Origin: Bacteroidota bacterium
GTDB lineage: Bacteria; Bacteroidota; Bacteroidia; Chitinophagales; Chitinophagaceae
Direction of reading: 5' to 3'
Assembly: GCA_016868815.1 (NCBI GenBank)
Contig: VGFQ01000003.1
Span: 248,001 to 312,000 of the forward strand
DNA length: 64,000 nucleotides
A program made the translations under genes and the position numbers. Numbering within the stretch: position 1 is the first letter of the stretch; the number at the start of each line of letters is the position of its first letter. The notes below the pieces were generated by a model. That model was given only the letters and a program-made list of their open reading frames with translations. It searched no databases and was not told where the DNA came from. Below, piece by piece: positions 37,599 to 45,923 of this stretch.

Positions 37599-38969
37599 AT
37601 GCGGAAATCTCTGATTTGGATCACCATTTTGATCACCCTCTCTTTGGTAGGGATCATCGTCATTCAGGTCTCTTGGATCCGCAATGTGCTCTTTGTGAAG
37701 CAGGAGCGTGCAGATGAACAGCTTAGCAATGCGATGGAGGATGTCGCGCAGGAATTGATGGGGGAGGCCCGAGAGCTTCCACCCTGGGCCTCCCCCTTAG
37801 GAATTACAGAGTGGCCGAAAGACCAGCTCCTGGATTTAATGCAGGCGCCTTCTGTGGCCGACCGGCATTCGATGCTCGACATCCGCCGGCGTCTCCGGCG
37901 GTCTTTTGAGAAATATGGCCATCCTGAGGTAGGCTTTGAGTTTGCCCTCATTTCAGAGGCCAACCGGATGGGATATGAGATGGTATCGGAAGGCTTTGAA
38001 GAGGTGCAGATCAAGGCCAGGGCAGATAGCCTTCACTATCGCATAGCCTATCTTTTTCTCTATGAGCCTTCCGAGAATCTGCCCCCTTCGGGCAAGGAAA
38101 CCTTGATCGTCGTGCTGGCAGGACTGCAGCGCTCTGTCTGGCGCTCCATCGGTTGGATGATCGCCGGTGCACTGATCTTCACCCTCATCATTCTATCCGC
38201 CTTTTTTGTTACGGTGCGGGCGATGCTTCGTCAACGAAAAATCAGCCAGATCCGAACAGACTTCATCAACAACATGACCCATGAACTGAAGACGCCCCTC
38301 ACCAGCCTCTCTGTTGCTACCGATATCCTTCAGAATGAACGCGTCCTGTCGCAGCCCGAGCAATTACGCCACTATGCGAAAATCATCAAGGCTGAGAACG
38401 ACCGGTTGACTCGCCATGTAGAGACAATCCTACAGTCTGCCCAATATGGCAAGTCTGATGAGCAGGAAGAACTCAAGCCCATCCATCTACATCCGGTGAT
38501 TGAGGCGTTGAAACCACATTTCGGACTGCGTCTGCAGGAGGCAGGTGGACAGCTGGTGCTGGATTTGGCTGCTACGGAAGACCTGGTGCAAGGGAATGCC
38601 ACCCACCTTGCCATCATGTTCAATAACCTGGTGGACAATGCCCTCAAATACAGTCGAGAGCAGGTGCCGCCCGAGATCCGCGTCACGACGCAGTCCAAGG
38701 GCCGGCGCCTCCGCATCCGGGTGGAGGACAACGGCATCGGGATGACCCGGGAGACACAGTCGCGCATTTTTGAAAAATTTTACCGTGCACATACTGGAAA
38801 CCTGCACAATGTCAAAGGATTCGGCCTGGGCTTGAGCCATGTTCGCTCTATACTCGATGCACACCATGCGTGGGTGAAGGTGGAGAGCAGCCTAGGGAAG
38901 GGCAGCACATTTACACTTGAATTCCGTTTGATCAAAACTCCTTCACTGGGGCGCTCGTCCCATCATTGA
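37599..38969 (+). CDS. Membrane sensor histidine kinase
   Basis: A 456-residue two-component sensor kinase. TM1 spans about residues 5-25 and TM2 about 183-208, with a ~155-residue periplasmic sensor region between them. The dimerisation/phospho-acceptor helix is NNMTHELKTPLTSLSVATDI with His228. The ATP-binding domain has the N box MFNNLVDNALKY, G1 VEDNGIGM and G2 KGFGLGLSHV. No response regulator is adjacent, so its partner is elsewhere; PorY, the kinase for PorX, has this general layout but the link is untested. It converges on queA with a 38-bp overlap of coding ends. Confidence 0.92.
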   Translation: MRKSLIWITILITLSLVGIIVIQVSWIRNVLFVKQERADEQLSNAMEDVAQELMGEARELPPWASPLGITEWPKDQLLDLMQAPSVADRHSMLDIRRRLRRSFEKYGHPEVGFEFALISEANRMGYEMVSEGFEEVQIKARADSLHYRIAYLFLYEPSENLPPSGKETLIVVLAGLQRSVWRSIGWMIAGALIFTLIILSAFFVTVRAMLRQRKISQIRTDFINNMTHELKTPLTSLSVATDILQNERVLSQPEQLRHYAKIIKAENDRLTRHVETILQSAQYGKSDEQEELKPIHLHPVIEALKPHFGLRLQEAGGQLVLDLAATEDLVQGNATHLAIMFNNLVDNALKYSREQVPPEIRVTTQSKGRRLRIRVEDNGIGMTRETQSRIFEKFYRAHTGNLHNVKGFGLGLSHVRSILDAHHAWVKVESSLGKGSTFTLEFRLIKTPSLGRSSHH

Positions 38970-40194
38970 AGAAAGGTCCGATTAAGCAGCCGTCGCCATA
39001 GCTCAGGAAACGATATCCCTGATCCAGGGCGTACTCATACATTTTTCTCCAACGATCTCCCATCCAGGCGGCCACGAGCAGCAGCAGGGTGGAACGGGGC
39101 TGATGGAAATTTGTCACCAGGCCGTTGGCGACCTGGAATGTGTATCCCGGTGCGATCAGCAGTTGCGTGCGCGTCACCAGTCTCGTCAGCCCTCCTTCGT
39201 CCATCCAGCCGGCCAGTGCTTTCAGCGCGGTGGAGGTTGCTGGCAGCACGCCTTTATGATGGCCATAGGGCTCCCATTGTCCAATGTCGAGCCGGGAAAG
39301 TGGCAGGTCTGGTTGCTGCAGCAGTTTGCATCCCATCCAATACAAGCTTTCCAAGGTGCGGAGGGATGTGGTTCCCACGGCCAGGACAGGACCTCCTGCA
39401 TCGATCAGCCACTCCAATACAGCACGCGAGACTTCTGAGAATTCTCCATGCATTGGGTGGTCTGCCATCTGTTCAGCTGTCACGGGTCTGAAAGTGCCGG
39501 CGCCGACATGTAGGGTGACGAACCTTCGCTGGATGCCCTTGACTTCCAGGCGGGCAAAAAGGCTTTCTGTGAAATGCAGCCCGGCTGTAGGGGCCGCCAC
39601 TGAGCCTTCTCTGGCGGCATACATTGTCTGATAGCGTTCTGCGTCCATTGCCTGTGGCGCACGCCGCAGGTAGGGCGGTAAAGGGAGCTGGCCCGCCAGG
39701 TGCAACACTTCTGCAAAGCTCAGAGTCGACGGCTCCCATGCCAGTTGTATCTGAAAGGCATCCCCGGCTTTTCCTTTGTTCCATGCGCGCAGCGTCATCG
39801 ACCCGGATGGCAGAGAGATCGTTTTCTCCAGGGCTAAACCCGTTTTCCAACGGGAGGCGCCTCCGACTAGACAGCGGCAGGTGATGGTGCCTTGCTGGCT
39901 CAGGGTGTCTGCCAGCATGGATCCATCGGCAGGTTCGAGGATGAATACTTCCAGCGCTCTTTGTCCGGGCCCGGGGAAGTGGAGCCTGGCCTCTGTGACG
40001 CGGGTGTCATTGAAGACCATCCGCGTGCCGGTGGGCAGCCAGTCTGGCAGATCTCGATAGCCGCTATCGTATAGTGCCCCGCCCCTCCAAACCAGCAGCC
40101 GGGAGGCATCTCGCTCGGGCAATGGCTGTAAGGCAATGGCCGAGGCGGGCAAGGGGTAGTCGTATGCAGCGACTTGTAGGTCTTTGGGATGCAT
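38932..40194 (-). CDS. queA: S-adenosylmethionine:tRNA ribosyltransferase-isomerase QueA
   Basis: A 420-residue enzyme that transfers the ribosyl part of SAM to preQ1-modified tRNA, making epoxyqueuosine at position 34 of His, Tyr, Asp and Asn tRNAs. Family features are YDYPLPASAIALQPLPERD near the start, RMVFNDTRVTEARL, GSVAAPTAGLHFTE and LHVGAGTFRPV. It is somewhat longer than E. coli QueA (356 aa), as in other Bacteroidota. It diverges from the dcw cluster across a 257-bp region. Confidence 0.94.
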   Translation of the reverse strand: MHPKDLQVAAYDYPLPASAIALQPLPERDASRLLVWRGGALYDSGYRDLPDWLPTGTRMVFNDTRVTEARLHFPGPGQRALEVFILEPADGSMLADTLSQQGTITCRCLVGGASRWKTGLALEKTISLPSGSMTLRAWNKGKAGDAFQIQLAWEPSTLSFAEVLHLAGQLPLPPYLRRAPQAMDAERYQTMYAAREGSVAAPTAGLHFTESLFARLEVKGIQRRFVTLHVGAGTFRPVTAEQMADHPMHGEFSEVSRAVLEWLIDAGGPVLAVGTTSLRTLESLYWMGCKLLQQPDLPLSRLDIGQWEPYGHHKGVLPATSTALKALAGWMDEGGLTRLVTRTQLLIAPGYTFQVANGLVTNFHQPRSTLLLLVAAWMGDRWRKMYEYALDQGYRFLSYGDGCLIGPFFNDGTSAPVKEF

Positions 40195-40266
40195 CTTCCA
40201 ATTTTCTGTGTGCGCGTCAATAGTATTCAGGGCTCTCTGCTGCTGGAAACCCTCCTTTTTTGGGGC

Positions 40267-40365
40267 TTATTCACTGCAATCCACCGTCATCCACAGTCTG
40301 TTCACAGGTGGAAAGATCGAATATGGCTCCCAGTGGCTTGCAAGGCCATTTTTTTCTGTGGAAAA
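40267..40365. promoter_or_regulatory. Cluster of DnaA-box-like 9-mers upstream of mraZ
   Basis: Against the consensus TTWTNCACA, the minus strand of 40357-40365 (TTTTCCACA) matches fully. TTATTCACT (40267) and TCATCCACA (40287) each differ at one position, and CTGTTCACA (40298) at two. They fall within 100 bp. There is no dnaA gene nearby, so this is at most a regulatory site and could be chance. Confidence 0.25.
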
Positions 40366-40379
40366 AATATTATTGGCAG

Positions 40380-40414
40380 TTTGGGTGTGAAAAGTGGGAA
40401 AATGTGTTAATTTG
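40380..40414 (+). promoter_or_regulatory. Candidate promoter of the dcw cluster
   Basis: TTTG (40380-40383) and TTAATTTG (40407-40414, one mismatch to TAnnTTTG) are separated by 23 bp, about the spacing of Bacteroidota -33/-7 elements. The predicted transcript would begin shortly before mraZ. The promoter would lie across the putative MraZ boxes, as expected for autoregulation. Confidence 0.35.
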
Positions 40415-40440
40415 TGTCAATAAGTAGAAGAATGTACTTA
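40391..40440 (+). promoter_or_regulatory. mraZ box: Putative MraZ operator: five 10-bp tandem boxes
   Basis: Five consecutive decamers in exact 10-bp phase: AAAGTGGGAA, AATGTGTTAA, TTTGTGTCAA, TAAGTAGAAG and AATGTACTTA. The first three are close to the AAAGTG[T/G]N3 repeat bound by MraZ in other bacteria; the last two are degenerate. They end 11 bp before the mraZ start and lie over the candidate promoter, so MraZ probably controls its own cluster. Confidence 0.6.
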
Positions 40441-40451
40441 ACAGATTGGAA

Positions 40452-40907
40452 ATGACCGGTTTTTTAGGTGAATATCCTGTGACATTGGATCCTAAAGGTA
40501 GGTTCCTGTTGCCGGCCGGCCTAAAAAAGCAGCTGTCGGAAGCCGACGGTTCCCTTTTTGTGGTGAACCGGGGGATTGAGAAATGCCTCACCCTGCATCC
40601 GATGTCAAGTTGGGCCCCCATTTTCGATCGGATCAGCCAGCTCAATGACTTTGATCCAGAAGTTCGGGCCTTTCGTCGCTTTTTTTTGAATGGGGCCACC
40701 ACGGTGGAGTTGGACACTGCTGGCCGGGTATTGGTGCCTAGGAACCTGATGGAGTATGCAGGGTTGGACCGGGATATCGTGCTGGTCTCAGCCGTGAATA
40801 AGATCGAGATATGGTCTCAAGCCGCATATCAGCAGCTCTTTGATTCTCAATCACCAGCGGAATTCAGTGCGCTGGCGGCCCGGGTGATGGCGCCGCCGGG
40901 TGTCTGA
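40452..40907 (+). CDS. mraZ: Transcriptional regulator MraZ
   Basis: A 151-residue protein with two SpoVT/AbrB-like half-domains: DPKGRFLLPAGLKKQL (about residues 12-27) and DTAGRVLVPRNLMEYA (about 86-101). MraZ forms ring oligomers that bind repeats upstream of the dcw operon and repress or modulate it. ATG at 40452 gives the usual MTGFLGEY start; a TTG two codons earlier is also possible. It is the first gene of the cluster, directly after the tandem 10-bp boxes. Confidence 0.95.
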   Translation: MTGFLGEYPVTLDPKGRFLLPAGLKKQLSEADGSLFVVNRGIEKCLTLHPMSSWAPIFDRISQLNDFDPEVRAFRRFFLNGATTVELDTAGRVLVPRNLMEYAGLDRDIVLVSAVNKIEIWSQAAYQQLFDSQSPAEFSALAARVMAPPGV

Positions 40908-40925
40908 CCGCTAAAGGCCGTGCGC

Positions 40926-41858
40926 ATGGGCGAGCATCCCGATGCTGAACTCCTGGGCAACAGCTATCACGTTAGCGTGATGCTGGCAGAGGCAGTAGAG
41001 GCGCTGGATGTCCGGGCCGATGGGGTCTATGTGGATGCGACATTCGGTGGGGGGGGGCATAGCCGCGCCATCCTGGAAAGGCTGGGGCCCTCCGGTCGGC
41101 TGGTGGCGTTTGACCAGGATGAAGACGCCCAGCGCAATAAGATCGAAGACACCCGGCTCCGATTCATCCCGGAAAACTTCCGGCACATAGGGCGCTTCTT
41201 GCGCGTCTATGGCATGGTTCCGGTCGATGGTGTACTGGCCGACTTGGGGGTCAGCAGCCATCAGTTTGATGAAGGAACAAGAGGGTTCTCGATCCGAACC
41301 GACGCTCCTTTAGACATGCGGATGGACCGCCGGCAGGAGCGTACGGCGGCCGACTGGCTGCGGGAATGTAGCGAGGCGGCATTGCAGGACATCCTGAGCC
41401 GCTATGGGGAGGTCCGGAATGCAAAGTCGCTGGCAAAGGCTCTAATGGCCAGCCGTGAAAGAAGTCCGATCCTTCGGGTTCGGGATCTGCTTGAAGTGCT
41501 GGATCCGCTAACGATCGGGCATCCTCATCGGTATCGGGCCCAGGTATTCCAGGCCTTGCGGATGGCGGTCAACGATGAGTTGGGCGCACTGGAAGAGCTG
41601 CTCAGCCAGCTGCCGGACCTGATCCGGCCCGGCGGCAGATTGGTGGTGATCACCTTCCATAGCCTGGAAGACAGGATGGTGAAGCGATTTATGCGGAGCG
41701 GCACCCATGGGCAACTGCAGGAGGATGTCCTTTTTGGGACCCGTCCGGACGCACCCTTCGAGCCGATATACCGGAAGCCTGTATCGCCTTCCGGGGAAGA
41801 ATTGAAGACGAACCCTAGGTCGCGCAGCGCACGCCTCAGGGCAACCGTGCGAAAATGA
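40926..41858 (+). CDS. rsmH: 16S rRNA (cytosine1402-N4)-methyltransferase RsmH
   Basis: A 310-residue SAM-dependent methyltransferase modifying C1402 in the ribosomal P site. It starts near HVSVMLAEAVEAL; the SAM loop is DATFGGGGHS (about residues 38-47), and GVLADLGVSSHQFD and ITFHSLEDRMVKRF follow. ATG at 40926 is used, with GTG two codons upstream as an alternative. Its stop overlaps the ftsL start (ATGA), indicating coupled translation. Confidence 0.95.
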   Translation: MGEHPDAELLGNSYHVSVMLAEAVEALDVRADGVYVDATFGGGGHSRAILERLGPSGRLVAFDQDEDAQRNKIEDTRLRFIPENFRHIGRFLRVYGMVPVDGVLADLGVSSHQFDEGTRGFSIRTDAPLDMRMDRRQERTAADWLRECSEAALQDILSRYGEVRNAKSLAKALMASRERSPILRVRDLLEVLDPLTIGHPHRYRAQVFQALRMAVNDELGALEELLSQLPDLIRPGGRLVVITFHSLEDRMVKRFMRSGTHGQLQEDVLFGTRPDAPFEPIYRKPVSPSGEELKTNPRSRSARLRATVRK

Positions 41859-42235
41859 TAGCAAGGATGACAACCAAAAAAAAACAGCATGATGCTGAAC
41901 AGAAAGCAGACAGCATTCGACCTGCCCGCGTGGCAGGGATCTCGCGGCGCCGACGGTTTTTCGATCCTGGGTGGGTCGTGGATAACACGCCCTACCTTCT
42001 CTTCCTCTGCATGCTGGCTCTGGTGTACATCTATAACGGTCATCACTCGGAAAAAAGAATCAAAGACATCAACCGCACGGCGACGGAGCTCCGAGAGCTG
42101 GAGTACGAATACAAAACAGTGAAAAGCGAACTCATGTTCCGCGAAAAGCAGAGCGAAGTGGCTAAGGCTGTCTTTCCTTTTGGACTCAAAGAGCCTTCCC
42201 TGCCTCCATTTCGGCTGACAGATACTTTGCCATGA
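41855..42235 (+). CDS. ftsL: FtsL-like cell division protein
   Basis: A 126-residue bitopic membrane protein: a basic cytoplasmic N-terminus (~44 residues), one membrane helix (YLLFLCMLALVYIYNG, about 47-62) and a periplasmic coiled coil with heptad-like charged helix (RTATELRELEYEYKTVKSEL). Sequence conservation of FtsL is weak, so the call rests on topology and position between rsmH and the PBP gene. It would act with FtsB and FtsQ to activate the FtsW-FtsI synthase. It overlaps rsmH by 4 bp. Confidence 0.85.
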   Translation: MIARMTTKKKQHDAEQKADSIRPARVAGISRRRRFFDPGWVVDNTPYLLFLCMLALVYIYNGHHSEKRIKDINRTATELRELEYEYKTVKSELMFREKQSEVAKAVFPFGLKEPSLPPFRLTDTLP

Positions 42236-42255
42236 ACCACCCAACATAGCCATTC

Positions 42256-44379
42256 ATGGATATCAAGAAGGACATATTGTGGCGGGTATATCTGGTCTAT
42301 CTACTCATGGCGTTGGGCTGCGCACTGATCGTAGGGAGGGCAGTGTACATTCAGAGAGCCCAAGGGCCTTATTGGAAATCGCTCAGCGACAGCCTGCATT
42401 TGGCATATCGGGAGATGGATGCCGACAGGGGCACCATTTACAGCGAGGATGGCAGCATCCTGAGTTCATCCGTTCCCAATTTCGACGTGCATATTGACTT
42501 CGGCGCCGAAGGTCTCCGAGAAAAAGGGGGGAAGCGCTTTCGCGAACGCCTCGACTCTCTGGCGTTGCATTGTGCAGCCCTTTTCGGAGATATATCTCCC
42601 GCCAGATATCGGCAAGCACTGCTAGAGGCTTATCAGAAAAAAGACCGCTATTTCACCCTGCGGAAAAACATTGACTTCCGGCAATACCAGGAGTTAAGAG
42701 CCTTCTCGGTGCGCAGCGGACGCAACCACAGCGGCTTCATCTTCGAGGAGCGGGAGAAAAGGCTCATGCCTTTTGGACTTCTTGCTAACCGGACCATTGG
42801 GCTCTCACGCTCACATGTCGATGCCCAGGGCCGGACGATTGGTTCTAACGTTGGCCTAGAACTCACCTACGACAGTATCCTCCAGGGTGTCAACGGCAAA
42901 AGGCTGGTGCGGCGCCTGTCGGGCGGTGCCTTTGTGCCGGTAGAAGGCTCAGAAATTGAACCAGAAGACGGCAAAGACCTGCTTACGACCCTCGACATCC
43001 AGATCCAGGAATTCGCTCAAGGGGCACTGATGCGCAAGATGATGGCCAATGAGGCGCTCCAGGGAACCTGCATCGTCATGGAAGTGGCGACCGGGAAGGT
43101 CAAAGCCATTGCTAACCTCGGCAGACGCCCCGATGGGAGCTACTATGAAGATTTGAACTATGCCATCCGGGGCTCTGAGCCTGGCTCCACTTTCAAGTTG
43201 GTTACCATGCTCTCCCTGCTGGAGGATGGACATGCCAGCTTGGACACCAAAGTGGATCTGGAGCAGGGTGTCTGGAGCGTCGGCACAGATCTGGTCAAAG
43301 ACAGCGAGCGGCATGGCCGCAGATCTGTCAGCCTGCAGGAGGCATTCGAGCTGAGCTCCAATGTAGGCATGGCCAAGTTGGTGACAGCCCATTATGGCTC
43401 AAGGCCTGAGGCGTTTATCAATCGTCTGGAGCGGCTGGGGCTGGGAGGGGCCACTGGTCTCGGCCTCAAGGGCGAGTCAATATCCGTCATCCATAAGCCC
43501 ACCGACCGCATATGGAGCCGCAGTACCCTTCCCTGGATGGGCTTTGGATACGGCATCTTCCTGACACCGCTGCATACGCTGATGGTCTATAACGCTGTAG
43601 CCAACGGCGGCCAGATGATGAAGCCATATCTGGTGAATGCTATCCTTAAGGATGGTCGCATCATGCAATCCTTTGTGCCCGAAACGCTGGGCGACCCTAT
43701 CTGCCGGTCCACCACCCTGGCCGCCTTGAAGAAAAGCCTTGAAGGGGTCGTGGAGAATGGCACTGCCAAAAAGCTCAAGACACCCTTGTACACCTTCGCA
43801 GGCAAGACCGGCACTTCGAAAGTGTCCAATGGGCAATGGACCTATGCAGATGGTGTGTACCAGTCATCTTTTGCTGGCTATTTCCCGGTAGACAAGCCTC
43901 GGTATTCCTGTATTGTCGTGATCCTCAACCGGCCAGGGGCCCAGGAAGTCTATGGAAGCGATGTGGCTGGTCCCGTCTTCCGCGAAGTTGCCGACAGGAT
44001 CCATACCTGGGATATCCTCTCTCAGCCCCTTCATGCGTCTGTCCGGCTGCAAGACAGCATCTCCATCCAGTGGAGCGGCTGGGGGGCTGATTTCCGGTTT
44101 ATCTCAAGCCAGCTAGGCATCACGACGTCAGACTCTACGCGCAATAGCCGATGGGCACGTCTCACCTATGCGCCCGAACACTCTGTTGGCCGGCGACTGA
44201 CGGTACAACAAGGGGTGATGCCCTCCGTGTCTGGCATGGGACTACGCGATGCCCTCTTCCTACTGGAAAACTTAGACCTGCAGGTAGTGCCCGTCGGCCG
44301 TGGAAAGGTGCGCAGCCAGTCTATACAGCCCGGCTATCCCGTCCGTAAAGGACAGACGGTCCTCTTATCCATGGGATGA
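42256..44379 (+). CDS. ftsI: Division-specific penicillin-binding protein (FtsI/PBP3) with PASTA domain
   Basis: A 707-residue class B transpeptidase crosslinking septal peptidoglycan. One membrane helix (about residues 12-30) is followed by the dimerisation/pedestal domain (DRGTIYSEDGSIL) and the transpeptidase domain. The active site is complete: SxxK with Ser311 (GSTFKLV), SSN near 368 (FELSSNVGMAK) and KTGT from Lys517. A C-terminal PASTA module (VMPSVSGMGLRDALFLLENL) ends the protein, a feature E. coli FtsI lacks but Bacteroidota and Gram-positive homologues have. It follows ftsL by 20 bp. Confidence 0.94.
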   Translation: MDIKKDILWRVYLVYLLMALGCALIVGRAVYIQRAQGPYWKSLSDSLHLAYREMDADRGTIYSEDGSILSSSVPNFDVHIDFGAEGLREKGGKRFRERLDSLALHCAALFGDISPARYRQALLEAYQKKDRYFTLRKNIDFRQYQELRAFSVRSGRNHSGFIFEEREKRLMPFGLLANRTIGLSRSHVDAQGRTIGSNVGLELTYDSILQGVNGKRLVRRLSGGAFVPVEGSEIEPEDGKDLLTTLDIQIQEFAQGALMRKMMANEALQGTCIVMEVATGKVKAIANLGRRPDGSYYEDLNYAIRGSEPGSTFKLVTMLSLLEDGHASLDTKVDLEQGVWSVGTDLVKDSERHGRRSVSLQEAFELSSNVGMAKLVTAHYGSRPEAFINRLERLGLGGATGLGLKGESISVIHKPTDRIWSRSTLPWMGFGYGIFLTPLHTLMVYNAVANGGQMMKPYLVNAILKDGRIMQSFVPETLGDPICRSTTLAALKKSLEGVVENGTAKKLKTPLYTFAGKTGTSKVSNGQWTYADGVYQSSFAGYFPVDKPRYSCIVVILNRPGAQEVYGSDVAGPVFREVADRIHTWDILSQPLHASVRLQDSISIQWSGWGADFRFISSQLGITTSDSTRNSRWARLTYAPEHSVGRRLTVQQGVMPSVSGMGLRDALFLLENLDLQVVPVGRGKVRSQSIQPGYPVRKGQTVLLSMG

Positions 44380-44425
44380 TATAAACATGAAAAATTGAAA
44401 AGACTGCAGACAGTATAGATAATAA

Positions 44426-45892
44426 ATGGCCGTACTGCACGACATATTATATGAGGTAGGGATGCGCTCTTTGCGCGGCAGTACTTCCATCGACGTGTAT
44501 TCCGTGCACATTGACTCCAGGGAAGTGCAATCGGGCGGATGCTTCATTGCCATCACAGGCACCACTTCAGATGGACATGCCCATATCTCCGATGCTGTTG
44601 CCCGGGGAGCTGCAGCGATTGTCTGCCAAAAAATGCCAGAGGACTGGAGCGAAGGCGTGACTTATGTCCAGGTAGCCGACAGTGCCCGGGCAGCTGGCAT
44701 CATCTCCCATGAATTCTTTGGCAGGCCATCCACCCAGTTGCAGCTGGTCGGTGTTACCGGAACCAATGGAAAGACAACCATCGCAACACTCCTTTGGCAG
44801 CTCTTTACCGATCTCGGGTATACCTGCGGACTACTGTCGACCGTCCACTACCGCGTCGCCCAGGAAGTACTGCCATCCACCCATACCACGCCTGACCCTG
44901 TTAACCTCAACAGGCTCCTACGGCAGATGGTAGATGCCGGATGCGTATACGCGTTCATGGAATGTAGCAGCCACGCCATCCACCAGCAACGCATGGCAGG
45001 GCTTTGCTTCACCGGTGCGGTATTCAGCAACATAACCCACGATCACCTCGATTACCACCGCAGTTTTGACCAATACATCCGCGTCAAAAAATCTTTTTTC
45101 GATAGCCTGCCTTCGGAGTCTTTTGCCATCTCCAATCTAGACGACAAAAGGGGCGCGGTGATGCTGCAGAATACCCAGGCCTCCAAGTTTTACTATAGCC
45201 TGAAGGCCATCTCAGACTTCCGGGGCCGAATCCTTGAGAATGGCCCGACGGGCCTTCAACTGCTCATCGACGACCGAGAAGTGTATTTCCGCCTCATCGG
45301 CGCGTTCAATGCCTACAACCTCCTGGCCGTCTACGCCACGGCAGTATGTCTTGCAGAAGATAGGGACGAGGTGCTGAGGGTACTGAGCCATATCCGCGGG
45401 GCCGAAGGGCGGTTTGACCCCATCTTATCCCCCAAAGACCGGATCGTAGGCATCATAGACTATGCCCATACGCCGGATGCCCTCCTCAATGTACTGGCTA
45501 CCCTCCGTACCATCGCCCGGAGAGGAGAGCGCATCATCACCGTGATTGGATGCGGGGGAGATCGAGATGCCACCAAGCGACCGATCATGGGAGATGTTGC
45601 CAGCCGGCACAGCGATAAGGTTGTATTCACATCCGACAACCCGCGCAGTGAAGTGCCTGAGCGCATCATCCTTGAGATGGAGCAGGGCGTGTCCCTAGAC
45701 CACAAGCGCAAGACAGTGTCTATCCCTGACCGGCGCGAAGCCATTAAAACTGCTGTGAGCCTCGCCCATCCGGAGGATATCGTGCTGCTGGCAGGGAAAG
45801 GGCATGAGAAATACCAGGAGTGCGCTGGCGTGAAGAAGCCCTTCGACGATCGGGCCGTACTGGAAGAGATCTTCGGTCTTTTAGAACGATAA
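44426..45892 (+). CDS. murE: UDP-MurNAc-tripeptide synthetase MurE (meso-DAP adding)
   Basis: A 488-residue Mur ligase adding the third amino acid to UDP-MurNAc-L-Ala-D-Glu. The ATP loop is GVTGTNGKTTIATLL (about residues 109-123), with a carbamylated-Lys region around VKKSFFDSL. The specificity motif reads DNPRSE; DNPR points to meso-diaminopimelate rather than lysine, so the peptidoglycan is probably A1-gamma type. It follows the PBP gene after a 46-bp AT-rich gap. Confidence 0.95.
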   Translation: MAVLHDILYEVGMRSLRGSTSIDVYSVHIDSREVQSGGCFIAITGTTSDGHAHISDAVARGAAAIVCQKMPEDWSEGVTYVQVADSARAAGIISHEFFGRPSTQLQLVGVTGTNGKTTIATLLWQLFTDLGYTCGLLSTVHYRVAQEVLPSTHTTPDPVNLNRLLRQMVDAGCVYAFMECSSHAIHQQRMAGLCFTGAVFSNITHDHLDYHRSFDQYIRVKKSFFDSLPSESFAISNLDDKRGAVMLQNTQASKFYYSLKAISDFRGRILENGPTGLQLLIDDREVYFRLIGAFNAYNLLAVYATAVCLAEDRDEVLRVLSHIRGAEGRFDPILSPKDRIVGIIDYAHTPDALLNVLATLRTIARRGERIITVIGCGGDRDATKRPIMGDVASRHSDKVVFTSDNPRSEVPERIILEMEQGVSLDHKRKTVSIPDRREAIKTAVSLAHPEDIVLLAGKGHEKYQECAGVKKPFDDRAVLEEIFGLLER

Positions 45893-45923
45893 TAAAGCAG
45901 AAACGCAAGAATATCGGCAGGAG

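Noticed and set aside
40195..40451. A replication origin upstream of mraZ
   Set aside because: Only a few DnaA-like boxes are present, there is no dnaA or other origin-linked gene nearby and no AT-rich unwinding element beyond the promoter.
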